NCBI GenBank assembly: GCA_002070115.1
Contig: MWCO01000057.1
Span: 1-40,655 of the forward strand
Length of the DNA: 40,655 nucleotides
Direction of reading: 5' to 3'
Source of the DNA: Deltaproteobacteria bacterium ADurb.Bin207
GTDB taxonomy: Bacteria; Myxococcota_A; Polyangia; Polyangiales; Polyangiaceae
Shown here: positions 1-7,657 of the stretch, piece after piece
Numbering within the stretch: position 1 is the stretch's first letter
Layout: every line of letters starts with the position of its first letter
The notes under the pieces: model-generated
The model's database searches: none
The model's input: the letters and a program-made list of their open reading frames with translations, nothing else
What the model was told of the DNA's origin: nothing
Program-made: the position numbers and the translations under genes

Positions 1-542
1 GCCGTCTTCAACCTTCGCATGCTGGCCCTGGTCGGACGGTGGGACGAATTCTGGAACCAACCTGCCCTTGCTGACTGCCTCGTAACTGCGTTCCAAGCCT
101 CTTCCCATTGAGGTGCTGTCTGACCGGGTAATGGATCATACCCTACGACACGCTTCTTTGTTGTTCGAATGTCTCGAGCGCCGCGACAGGGCAAACCGCT
201 GCCCGGCACACCGTGGATGACTTGCCCTGCCTTGGGTGGATTCCATGACTTTGACATCACCGAATACTCTGCCGTCACCCCCATCTGCCCCCACGGATAC
301 AGCCAATTTTCATCCCCTCCCACTGCCGCATATTCCCACTGCGCTTCTGTCGGAAGCCTGCCCCCGTCCCACGCGCAATACGCAAATGCCTCGTACCAGC
401 TTACGTAATTGATGGGATGTTGCGACGTATCCGTTTCCGGTTCGCGCCAAGTGGAAATGGACTGTCCTACAACACCATACGGTTTCGGAAGCCACATCGA
501 TATCGGCTCTTTTGCCCTGCCGGAAAACCTTACCGAAACAAG
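1..542 (-). pseudogene. Decayed SUMF1 (FGE-sulfatase-fold) domain remnant, cut by left window edge
   Basis: Read on the minus strand, about 456 down to 288 encodes a recognisable SUMF1 core: STWREPETDT, then QHPINYVSWYEAFAYC, then WDGGRLPTEAQWEYAAVGG and LYPWG. This closely parallels the intact SUMF1 lipoprotein at 3772-5211 (TEQHPINCVSWFDAFAFC, GGRLPTEAEWEYAAVGG, LYPWG). The same frame meets a TGA at 543-545, and there is no signal peptide, N-terminal half or convincing start. After LYPWG the frame stays open to base 1, but the residues no longer resemble the family: the expected AGNxxEWxxD and GFRCA motifs are absent from the visible part. I conclude that this is a truncated, rearranged duplicate rather than a working gene. 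A real C-terminus beyond the window edge cannot be excluded. Confidence 0.7.
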
Positions 543-630
543 TCAATCCCAGTCCCCGAAAACCCGATGGCGTCGATCCACCCCCCCATCCTTCTGCCAA
601 GCGGTGGATCAAGAAAATACCTTATGTTTC

Positions 631-1473
631 TCATATCTTGACAATGGATGGCCAGTGCTCGTCCACCTCTTCGGGCGTGAACACCCCCGCGGCCTCATCC
701 TTGAACTTGCCTGCGCTTTCCACGAAACGAAACGAGTAAATCCGCGCGCCGGTGGCCGCTAGCACCGTCCCCGAACGATCTCCACACAAGTCGCTCGTCA
801 GCGCCAAGACCGCTGGTACCACATGCTCCACCGTCAGATTCTCGAACCCTTGCAACAACGGCAACGCTTCCGTCATCCGTGTTTTCGCGAGCGGTGCCAC
901 CGCATTGACCGTAATTTTATGCTTTTGCCACTCGATCGCGGCCGTACGCATCAACCCATGAACACCCGCCAGGGCGGCCGCTTGATTGCCCTGTCCAAAA
1001 TTTCCCAAATACCCCGATAGGCCGCTCATCACCACCATGCGCCCCCCATGCCCAAACGAGATCATCGCGCGGGCGGCTGCCTGCATGGTCAAAAACGCCC
1101 CCTTCAACCCCACCCCCATCACCTGATCCCACGATGCCTCGTCCAGCTTCAGCAACGTCTTATCCCGCGAAATCCCTGCACTATAGACCAATATATCCAG
1201 ATCCCCAAACGCATCGATGGCCGTCTGCACCGCGGCTTTGGCCCCCAACCCGGTAGCCACGTCATCATGGCTCGCCACGGCCTCGGCCCCCGTCGAACGC
1301 AATTGTTCCACCACTTCATCGGCCACGCTTTCGTCCTCGCCGGAGCCATCCAAGCCACACCCCAGATCGTTGACCACCACACGCGCCCCCTGGGCAGCCA
1401 TCGCCATCGCGACCGCTCGGCCCACGCCTCGCCCTCCCCCCGTCACCAACGCCACTTTTCCTTCGAGTAACAT
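631..1473 (-). CDS. Short-chain dehydrogenase/reductase, multifunctional-enzyme-2 type, with catalytic residues replaced
   Basis: A 280-residue Rossmann-fold protein with the cofactor motif TGGGRGVG at residues 11-18 and DLDILVYSAG at 91-100. The overall pattern, including NFGQ at 158-161 and a C-terminal TPEEVDEHW tail, matches the (3R)-hydroxyacyl-CoA dehydrogenase domain of peroxisomal multifunctional enzyme type 2 (HSD17B4-like), which acts in fatty acyl-CoA beta-oxidation. The catalytic residues are not there. Where the family has Ser, Tyr and Lys (151, 164 and 168 in HSD17B4) this protein has Gly151, Gln164 and Leu168, and the NAG of the cofactor site reads SAG. An upstream extension in frame to 1656 would overlap guaA; the ATG at 1473 is chosen because MLLEGKVALVTGG is the normal family start. 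It is divergent from guaA with a 96-base gap. Family is confident; activity is doubtful. Confidence 0.88.
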   Translation of the reverse strand: MLLEGKVALVTGGGRGVGRAVAMAMAAQGARVVVNDLGCGLDGSGEDESVADEVVEQLRSTGAEAVASHDDVATGLGAKAAVQTAIDAFGDLDILVYSAGISRDKTLLKLDEASWDQVMGVGLKGAFLTMQAAARAMISFGHGGRMVVMSGLSGYLGNFGQGNQAAALAGVHGLMRTAAIEWQKHKITVNAVAPLAKTRMTEALPLLQGFENLTVEHVVPAVLALTSDLCGDRSGTVLAATGARIYSFRFVESAGKFKDEAAGVFTPEEVDEHWPSIVKI

Positions 1474-1569
1474 GGCCGCGCAGTATGCTCCTATTTTCTC
1501 CACAAGCAACGAAAGAACCACCCCTCCGAACCTCTTCGTGCTATCCCATCCCCACCGCCAGCCCCGGAT

Positions 1570-3345
1570 ATGCCCATGGTTCACGATAAAATCGCCGTCG
1601 TCGACTTCGATGGGTTCCATGCCCATCTCATCGCCACCCAGATCCGACGTTTTCACGTTCTTTCCGAAATCCTCGACCCCAGCACGCCCCCATCGGCGTT
1701 GGGCGCCTACCGCGGCATCATCCTATCCGGATGCTTCCCCACCCCCGGCCAGCCAGTGAATCCCGCCTGGCTCGCGTTACCCCTTCCCATCCTTGGTCTC
1801 GGACCAGCCCAGACCGAAAGGGGAAAATCCCATCAGCGCCGTTCGTTGGCCCTACGATTCACCTCCGATTGCACACTCACGGGCCATCTACCCCATGAAA
1901 TGGCCGTGGACATCGACGTGCCACCCCTCGCTTTACCGGAGGGATTTCGTGAAATCGGCGTCATAATCCAACCCGACGGCACTATGCGTCACAACGCCGC
2001 CATCGCCCATCAATCGCATAAACACTATGGTTTACCGCTTTTTCCAGGCGATGGCCCCCGCGACGATAGCCTTTGGCTCGAGAATTTCGTTCTGCGAATC
2101 TGCGGCTGTCAACCCACCTGGACGATCGAACAGGTCCTCGAAGAACAAATCGCCACGATTCGCCAAAACGTTGGGGATCGAGGTGTATTTCTACTCGTTT
2201 CCGGCGGCGTGGATTCCACGGTTTGCGCTAGCCTGCTCGGAAAAGCACTCGGTCCGGACCGTATCCACCTGCTGCATATCGACAACGGTATGATGCGGAA
2301 AAACGAGTCTTCCCACGTCATCGCGGAGTTCAAACGTCTGGGGCTGGCACGCCATCTTCACTTCGTCGACGCCTCCGACCGCTTTTTATCCAACCTGGCG
2401 GGCGTGATCGAACCGGAAAAAAAGCGTCTCATCATCGGCAACACGTATCTCGAGGTCTTCGAGGCCGAAGCCGAACGTCTGCAATTATCGGATATGCTGC
2501 TGGGCCAGGGGACCATTTATCCCGATACGGTCGAGACGGGCTCCTCGGGCGCCCCCGCAGTCAAAACTCACCATAACCGCGTTCCTCTGGTTGAAAAAAT
2601 GATTGCCCAGGGCCGCGTCATCGAACCGATCCGTGACCTGTACAAGGTGGAAGTCAGAGAATTGGGAGAAAGGCTTGGCGTCGATCCAAGCCTCGTCTGG
2701 CGACATCCGTTTCCAGGACCGGGGCTCGGCGTCCGAACGCTTTGCTCCGATGGCACCCTGCCCCAAGGGCATGAGCAAGCCCGGTGGCAGCCGCTCATCG
2801 ATGCACAAACCGGCCCGGTGGGAATGCATGGCTTGCTGATGCCCATTCGATCGGTGGGAATGACGGACCACCAGCGAACCTACGAACAGCCTGTTTTTCT
2901 ATGGGGGAAAGCTACGGAGGAAAAGATTATCCGCCTGTCGGAAAACGTGTTTCGTCAAATTCCAGGCATCAATCGCTGCGTGGTTGACCTCACCGGAAAA
3001 GGCGCGAGCCGGATGCAACCGCTGGCCGCCAGCCTTACGCGCCAACGGCTGGATTTATTACGCGAAGCCGATGAGATCGTCATGAAAGGGCTTGCTCACC
3101 ATGGACTGGAACGCGCGATCTGGCAATGTCCTACAGTGCTATTGCCCCTGTCGATCGATGGGAAAGGCCAGGAATTGGTCGTCGTGCGCCCCGTGTATAG
3201 CGAGCGAGCCATGACCGCACGTCCCGCGTGGTTGCCGGAACCGCTCGTTAGCGAGCTACTAGCGGAAATCCTGGCACTGCCGGGGGTGTCGGGGTTGGCG
3301 CTGGATGTGACGCCCAAGCCCCCCGGTACGATCGAATGGGAATAG
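1570..3345 (+). CDS. guaA: GMP synthase, long eukaryote-like type, with degenerate glutaminase domain
   Basis: GMP synthase makes GMP from XMP, ATP and ammonia, the ammonia normally coming from an N-terminal class I glutamine amidotransferase. In this 591-residue protein the ATP pyrophosphatase domain looks intact: SGGVDS at 211-216, GQGTIYPDTVETGSSG around 313-327, FPGPGLGVR at 381-389, and the terminal KPPGTIEWE. The C-terminal dimerisation part is longer than in E. coli and contains the additional segment typical of human GMPS (GLLMPIRSVGM, FRQIPGINRCVVDLTG, then PTVLLPLSIDG and a second repeat ending in VTPKPPGTIEWE). The amidotransferase domain keeps its fold signatures (IAVVDFDG, GIILSG) but has lost the catalytic triad: the GICYG nucleophile region reads GLGPA, and YGVQFHPE reads YGLPLFPG, so His becomes Phe158 and Glu becomes Gly160. 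It probably depends on free ammonia or a partner glutaminase. The start could also be the ATG two codons downstream. Confidence 0.93.
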   Translation: MPMVHDKIAVVDFDGFHAHLIATQIRRFHVLSEILDPSTPPSALGAYRGIILSGCFPTPGQPVNPAWLALPLPILGLGPAQTERGKSHQRRSLALRFTSDCTLTGHLPHEMAVDIDVPPLALPEGFREIGVIIQPDGTMRHNAAIAHQSHKHYGLPLFPGDGPRDDSLWLENFVLRICGCQPTWTIEQVLEEQIATIRQNVGDRGVFLLVSGGVDSTVCASLLGKALGPDRIHLLHIDNGMMRKNESSHVIAEFKRLGLARHLHFVDASDRFLSNLAGVIEPEKKRLIIGNTYLEVFEAEAERLQLSDMLLGQGTIYPDTVETGSSGAPAVKTHHNRVPLVEKMIAQGRVIEPIRDLYKVEVRELGERLGVDPSLVWRHPFPGPGLGVRTLCSDGTLPQGHEQARWQPLIDAQTGPVGMHGLLMPIRSVGMTDHQRTYEQPVFLWGKATEEKIIRLSENVFRQIPGINRCVVDLTGKGASRMQPLAASLTRQRLDLLREADEIVMKGLAHHGLERAIWQCPTVLLPLSIDGKGQELVVVRPVYSERAMTARPAWLPEPLVSELLAEILALPGVSGLALDVTPKPPGTIEWE

Positions 3346-3771
3346 GGGCGTAACGCTTCTTTGCCACGCAGGGCGCACGCGACGATCCGCAGGCGACCAT
3401 CCTAGCCGAGCAGCAGCCTATCCTGGCTGGGCTAACCATGACGCACCTCGCACAGGGTGAGAAACCCCGGTAGCCCGCGAGCATCACCCCGCAGCGTACA
3501 AATAACTGTATTTATTGATGTTTTTATCAGGATTGACCAAAATGGACTCAAGGACTAGGTCAAAGTCAAAGGCCAGGGGATTCCCTGCTCCTATCCCTTT
3601 GCAATTCAGGAAAAATGAGGGGATCTGGTAGGAGGCGACCGAGCCTACGGCTCGAGCGCGATCCAGACGTTGTCTGACAGCTTCGGGATTCTGCCACGTC
3701 GACGCGAATCATGTCATTCCGAAGGACAAGGGGGCAACAGGCATATAAGGTCGCGGGTTCGAGCAAGAGGG
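3346..3771. other. Intergenic stretch between guaA and the SUMF1 lipoprotein gene
   Basis: There is no credible coding sequence here. Both flanking genes end in this gap (convergent), so a terminator would be expected, but I see no GC-rich hairpin followed by a T run. It contains the left copy of a diverged direct repeat (3426-3561) whose partner lies upstream of the SUMF1 gene. A fragment at 3750-3765 looks like a tRNA T-loop but lacks the rest of a tRNA. Confidence 0.5.
3426..3561 (+). repeat. Diverged direct repeat, left copy
   Basis: This stretch resembles 5411-5570. The first part (CTGGGCTAACCATGACG against CTGGGCTGACAATGACG, both followed by CCTCGC) matches at roughly 21 of 27 positions. 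The second part (3471-3561 against 5477-5570) matches at about 60 percent by eye with one small indel, including GCCCGCG, GTATTTA and a final GGTC. The two copies bracket the SUMF1 lipoprotein gene in the same orientation. The function is unknown; it could be the footprint of an old duplication or element insertion. Confidence 0.4.
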
Positions 3772-5211
3772 TCATCTGGCGCAACGAAACCCGACAGGAA
3801 AGAGCCCATGGACAGACGAAAAGGAGAGACGAACGGCGCCGCGTAGCCACGATGGCTCGACATAGCTCCAACAGCCGCCGCGGCACACGCTGCTCTCCCC
3901 TTCTGAGAAACTGGCGCAGTTGTTACACTTGTTTCCTTCTGCACTGTACCAACCCTCGTCGTACACATCCAGTACCCATTCTACCATATTGCCCGCAAGG
4001 TCCTTGTGTCCCCACCGACCAGCGCCTGCCGGTTTGGATCCCACTTTCGCAATATCCGCAAAGGAGCAACCCGTTTTCCCATCGTATTGGCAGTCAAATA
4101 CCGCAAGCTGAGGACTCGGCTCCACACTGCCCCAGGGATACAGCCTGTTGTCGATGCCTCCGACCGCCGCGTACTCCCATTCCGCTTCCGTCGGAAGCCG
4201 ACCCCCATCCCACACGCAAAATGCGAAGGCATCGAACCAACTCACGCAATTGATCGGATGCTGTTCTGTATCGCCTTTCGTATCACGCCACGTGGGATAG
4301 ACCGGGTCGCACTTCAGATGGCTCTGCCAATCCGCTTTGGAAGACGGCATGAGATGGTTCCAGGTGCTATGCCAACCCGTCCCGGGAATCAGAGGATGCT
4401 CGCCGGCTCCGTCGGACGGTAGCGTTCCATCGAATTGGTCCACGAACTTGCGAAATCGACCTACCGTGACCTCGAATTCATCCAGATAAAAGTCCGATAC
4501 CGTCACATCATGCTCGGGCTGTTCATCGGTTTTGCAATACTGCATTCCGACTGAACATGCATCACTGCCGTTTTCGCTTCTGCCCATCGGAAACACGCCA
4601 CCTGGCACGAGAATGCTCGAACAACAGTTCTTTCCTTGACACTCCTTGCCCGTCATCCCTTCGCAGGAGGGCCCCGGGACGCCGTATATCGTGGAGCCTC
4701 CGCTGCCTCCAGTCGCGCCGCCTGCTCCACCGGTCGCGCCGCCTGCTCCACCGGTCGCGCCGCCTGCTCCACCGGTCGCGCCGCCTGCTCCACCGGTCGC
4801 GCCGCTCGCTCCACCGGTCGCGCCGCCTGCTCCACCCGCTCCGGACACGCAACGCAACATGGCTTCTTTCGCGTCGTATCCGCAGTTCAATCCCTTTTGC
4901 CCACAGTCCTCGGAACGAAGCGTCCAGATTCCCTCCACCGGCTCGCACCACCACCGTAGGTCGCCATCACAGCAACCGAACAATCGCTCCCCGTGGCCTC
5001 CGAAGGGTTCGCAGCCAGTCGGTGTTTTCTCGCATCGAATACTATCGTTCGAGGCTCCGCTACCTCCAAATCCTCCTTGAGGACCGGCTTCTTTCGGTTC
5101 CCCGGTTCCTTTGGAAAAATCATCTGGGGATTCCCCCAACCGACATCCGCCTACCCAGGCCAATACGACGCTTCCTTCGACCAGCAACAGGAATGAATTT
5201 CGATACCACAT
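3772..5211 (-). CDS. Secreted lipoprotein with glycine-rich repeat linker and SUMF1 (FGE-fold) domain
   Basis: Starting at the ATG at 5211 the protein has 479 residues and a lipoprotein signal (MWYRNSFLLL through WVGGC, Cys23). A cysteine-rich segment follows (about residues 58-121, eight Cys), then six heptads GGAGGAT (about 125-172), then a SUMF1/EgtB/PvdO-type domain (about 200-479). Domain signatures are PGGVFPMG, the QPEHDVTVSDFYLDEFEVT segment, GGRLPTEAEWEYA, LYPWG, DLAGNMVEWVLD and GFRCA. In true formylglycine-generating enzymes two active-site cysteines lie between GG and the final GFRC; here that stretch (GGCWSYVEPSWLRGAVR) lacks them. It is therefore unlikely to be a sulfatase activator and may be a binding or structural module on the cell surface. 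The frame extends upstream to 5307 without a signal-like sequence, so 5211 is preferred. A decayed relative lies at 1-542. Confidence 0.85.
   Translation of the reverse strand: MWYRNSFLLLVEGSVVLAWVGGCRLGESPDDFSKGTGEPKEAGPQGGFGGSGASNDSIRCEKTPTGCEPFGGHGERLFGCCDGDLRWWCEPVEGIWTLRSEDCGQKGLNCGYDAKEAMLRCVSGAGGAGGATGGASGATGGAGGATGGAGGATGGAGGATGGAGGATGGSGGSTIYGVPGPSCEGMTGKECQGKNCCSSILVPGGVFPMGRSENGSDACSVGMQYCKTDEQPEHDVTVSDFYLDEFEVTVGRFRKFVDQFDGTLPSDGAGEHPLIPGTGWHSTWNHLMPSSKADWQSHLKCDPVYPTWRDTKGDTEQHPINCVSWFDAFAFCVWDGGRLPTEAEWEYAAVGGIDNRLYPWGSVEPSPQLAVFDCQYDGKTGCSFADIAKVGSKPAGAGRWGHKDLAGNMVEWVLDVYDEGWYSAEGNKCNNCASFSEGESSVCRGGCWSYVEPSWLRGAVRLSFSSVHGLFPVGFRCAR
4711..4836 (-). repeat. Six tandem copies of a 21-base unit coding GGAGGAT
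   Basis: Six consecutive 21-base units (plus-strand unit GGTCGCGCCGCCTGCTCCACC) lie inside the SUMF1 lipoprotein gene. Most copies are identical or differ at one base; the fifth changes GCCTGC to GCTCGC, giving Ser instead of Gly. The unit is a multiple of three, so copy-number changes keep the reading frame and only alter the length of the linker between the Cys-rich and SUMF1 domains. Near-identity of the copies implies recent expansion or gene conversion. Confidence 0.95.
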
Positions 5212-5900
5212 AAATTTACACGAAACCGGCGAGTTGATAGGGCGTGTTGTTTTCCCAATCATACCAATCACGAGATCGTCACCTGGGATATCCCCGGCCC
5301 ATGCCAATCACGACGAACAATAGCGTAGCCCCGCCGTGTTGGCAATGTCGCACATTGCGGTCCGATAGGGCCAGGGCCCACGGTCACCGCCCACGCGAAA
5401 CGGTCACCAAACTGGGCTGACAATGACGTTCCTCGCGGGGAATGAAGGCCTCGCCGAGCCTCCGCAGAAGGCCTCGTGGCCCGCGGGTATCGTCGTCACA
5501 CTGCACGCAACTAGACGTATTTACAGGTGTTTGTATAAGGGCTGGTCATGATGGGGCTCAGGTGCTGGTCGACAGTGACACTCCTTCGTTTGCTCTTCGG
5601 GGCGAACGGTCGGGGCAAAGGACTGTTATGATGAAAGAGGCGCTTGCCTTGGCGTGCCAGGTTGCCGCCATCAGGGCCCTGACCTTGTCAAACAAAGCGT
5701 CTGGTTCGAATACCCAGCGTCACGAAACCCGAGCTATTCGTTCCGAGCGAAAGGCGGGTGGAGGCCAAGCATAAAGGCGTGTTAAATCAGTATGTTGACA
5801 CTATCCCCGGGGAATGACCGACGAGTTGCGGATGGACGCCATGTACCGCCTTGCGGAAGGAAGGTCTATTATTCCCTCCCCTCGACGGAGGAACGCAACC
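5212..5900. other. Long intergenic region upstream of the SUMF1 gene and downstream of the ThiF-like gene
   Basis: This 689-base stretch should hold the promoter of the SUMF1 gene (minus strand, near 5212-5400) and the 3' end region of the ThiF-like gene. It contains the right copy of the direct repeat (5411-5570). A 110-codon plus-strand open frame at 5442-5774 runs through the repeat, has no recognisable domain and has an arginine/serine-rich composition typical of chance frames; I do not call it. No RNA gene was recognised. Confidence 0.5.
5411..5570 (+). repeat. Diverged direct repeat, right copy
   Basis: Partner of 3426-3561 in the same orientation, with about 24 extra bases between its two matching blocks. 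It shares CTGGGCT, ATGACG, CCTCGC, GCCCGCG, GTATTTA and terminal GGTC at equivalent positions. Together the copies bracket the SUMF1 gene. The similarity was judged by eye only. Confidence 0.4.
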
Positions 5901-6812
5901 TCATGTTTGCGGTTCGGTGGATGGCGGCAAGGCTTGTCTTGCGGGTTTGAGGTGACCGGCGAGCAACCATCGGCCCACGGCGATGGCGAGCCGTTGCAAG
6001 GGGTGGCGATTTCCACCGGGTCGCCAAGTGGTGGCGAGACGGTTTTCGTAGGCGTCGAACTGCAATCCCCAGGGGGCCGCGAGCAATCGTCCACGTTTCA
6101 GCACAATTTTGAGCACCTGGGTGGCCGCCACGCCGGCACAGAGTTCACACGCCATCGGGGTTGAAGGCCCCGACCGGGCTTGTAGGCTCACGCGAGACGG
6201 ATCCATCAAGTAACCTTGGTGGATTCGAGCGGGTGCCAGCCCCACGAGGAATCGAAGGTATTGTTCCGCTTCAGGCAAACCATCAAGGCGGAAATACTGC
6301 TCGAACGACATTTTTCCGGGAAGAAAGTTGAGCACGGCGGTTCCCATGCCCAGCGGAGCCGCGGTAGTCGCCGCCACGCCCAGCCGGTGGCAAGCAGAAA
6401 ACACCGCGCGCCGGGCGTCCATGGCAAAGAAATCCAAGCCATCCACGTACACGCTCGCCCCAGACAGAAAATGATCCACGTTATGCGCCCCTATTCCTTG
6501 GGGAAACGTCCGGATATCGAGGTGCGGATTGATATCCAACGCCATCTCGACCAGGGTTTCGAGTTTGGGCCTGCCGACCGAAGACAACCGGGCTCCCGCT
6601 TGCCGATTGAAATTCTCCACTCCGAATCGATCGAAGTCCGATAGAGAAAATCGGCCGATTCCTAGCCGGGTAAGTGTCAACAGGTGGCTTCCGCCCACAC
6701 CCCCCATACCCGCGATGGCGACCCTCGTTTCTCGCAAGACTTGCTGCTCCTGCTCCGTGATCCAGCCGATATTGCGGGAAAACGCTTGCCCATATTCAAA
6801 AGCTGCCGTCAT
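5901..6812 (-). CDS. ThiF/E1-like adenylyltransferase family protein
   Basis: A 303-residue protein of the ThiF/MoeB/HesA superfamily, which adenylates the C-terminus of a ubiquitin-like protein or another carboxylate using ATP. Seen in the sequence: the nucleotide-binding loop GMGGVG at 35-40, the acidic pair in SLSDFDRFGVENFNRQ (57-71) with the conserved Arg70 finger, GRPKLE (Lys83), Asp124 in YVDGLDFF, and a CELCAG motif at 222-227. Only one CxxC pair is present, so the structural zinc site of MoeB/ThiF seems incomplete, and there is no C-terminal rhodanese domain. The clear Shine-Dalgarno AGGAG lies just upstream of the ATG. It is divergent from the ABC/acyltransferase operon across a 161-base gap, and no ubiquitin-like or ThiS/MoaD partner is visible nearby. 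The best match of style is the ThiF half of the Rv1355c (MoeY)-type ThiF-nitroreductase proteins; the substrate is unknown. Confidence 0.88.
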   Translation of the reverse strand: MTAAFEYGQAFSRNIGWITEQEQQVLRETRVAIAGMGGVGGSHLLTLTRLGIGRFSLSDFDRFGVENFNRQAGARLSSVGRPKLETLVEMALDINPHLDIRTFPQGIGAHNVDHFLSGASVYVDGLDFFAMDARRAVFSACHRLGVAATTAAPLGMGTAVLNFLPGKMSFEQYFRLDGLPEAEQYLRFLVGLAPARIHQGYLMDPSRVSLQARSGPSTPMACELCAGVAATQVLKIVLKRGRLLAAPWGLQFDAYENRLATTWRPGGNRHPLQRLAIAVGRWLLAGHLKPARQALPPSTEPQT

Positions 6813-6973
6813 TCACACTCCTATCGTCTCCAGGAAAGCGGTGCTCCCATACCGACCGGTTTTCTGATCAAAAAAACAAAAATGATTTCGACGTTCGATT
6901 CAGAATCTCCGCCCGTTCACCGCACTGCGTCCATAGACCGATCATCGACCGGTCCCCGCCCCACGGAATCAAT
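6813..6973. promoter_or_regulatory. Divergent promoter region between ThiF-like gene and exporter operon
   Basis: This gap must carry promoters for both directions. It contains two direct copies of CGACCGGT (6853-6860 and 6946-6953), each with the palindromic core ACCGGT, 93 bases apart, and an A-rich patch around 6870-6885. One shared regulator could control both sides. No recognisable sigma consensus was identified; this is a suggestion only. Confidence 0.35.
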
Positions 6974-7657
6974 ATGGCAAGCATCGTCGCTGAAAACGTG
7001 AGCAAGTCCTTCCGACAAGGCAGGGAATTCGTGCATGTCCTTGAAGATGTCTCGCTTTCCGTGGATCCGGGAGAGGTGGTAGCGCTGGAGGGCCCGTCGG
7101 GCTCCGGAAAAACTACGTTATTATCTATTCTTGGCTGCATCTTGACCCCTTCCAAAGGCAGGGTCGTCATCGACGGCCATGAGGTATTGGCGAGCGACGG
7201 TTCCAAGCTGGCGGAAGTTCGGAAACGATTCATTGGTTTTGTATTTCAGCAATACAATCTTTTCGCGGCGCTATCGGCGTTGGAGAATGTCGAACTCGCG
7301 CTCAACATCAAGGGTGTTCGCGGTCCGCGGGCTCGGCAGGCGGCACAAAAGGCGCTCGAGGACGTGGGGCTCGGCGATCGGATGGGATTCCTCCCTCGGG
7401 ACTTGTCCGGTGGACAGAAGCAGCGCGTGGCCATTGCTCGCGCGCTGGTCGGTTCGCCCAGCGTATTGCTCGCCGACGAGCCCACCGCGAACGTGGATTC
7501 TCGTGCGGGGCAGGCTATTTTGGAGATTTTCAGGACGTTGGCCAAGCGCGACGCGCGTGCGTTGTTGATTGTCACCCACGACCCGCAAGTGCGCACGGTC
7601 ACCGATCGGGTGCTGTGCATCCGCGATGGTCGTTTGACCTCAGAAAGTGGAACATGA
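6974..7657 (+). CDS. ABC transporter ATPase, DevA/MacB/LolD type
   Basis: A 227-residue ATP-binding subunit with all motifs: Walker A GPSGSGKT at 40-47, Q-loop FQQ at 91-93, signature LSGGQ at 144-148, Walker B VLLADEP at 164-170 and H-loop THD at 201-203. The D-loop reads TANVD rather than the usual TANLD. Family knowledge: these ATPases pair with four-segment FtsX/MacB/DevC-type permeases and periplasmic adaptors to move lipids, peptides or glycolipids out of the inner membrane. Its stop codon overlaps the start of the adaptor gene (ATGA at 7654-7657), and it opens an operon of six genes. The two permeases that complete the transporter come four and five genes later, separated by an acyltransferase and a kinase. 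Confidence 0.95.
   Translation: MASIVAENVSKSFRQGREFVHVLEDVSLSVDPGEVVALEGPSGSGKTTLLSILGCILTPSKGRVVIDGHEVLASDGSKLAEVRKRFIGFVFQQYNLFAALSALENVELALNIKGVRGPRARQAAQKALEDVGLGDRMGFLPRDLSGGQKQRVAIARALVGSPSVLLADEPTANVDSRAGQAILEIFRTLAKRDARALLIVTHDPQVRTVTDRVLCIRDGRLTSESGT

Noticed and set aside
3745..3775. tRNA-like T-loop (GGTTCGAG)
   Set aside because: No matching T-stem, anticodon arm or acceptor stem can be formed around it.
4711..4836. Tandem repeats as a CRISPR array
   Set aside because: Units abut without spacers and encode a regular glycine-rich linker in frame.
3772..5211. Formylglycine-generating (sulfatase-activating) enzyme
   Set aside because: The two active-site cysteines expected before GFRC are missing and no sulfatase gene is nearby.
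5442..5774. 110-codon plus-strand open frame
   Set aside because: It runs through a diverged repeat, has no domain and has Arg/Ser-rich shadow-like composition.
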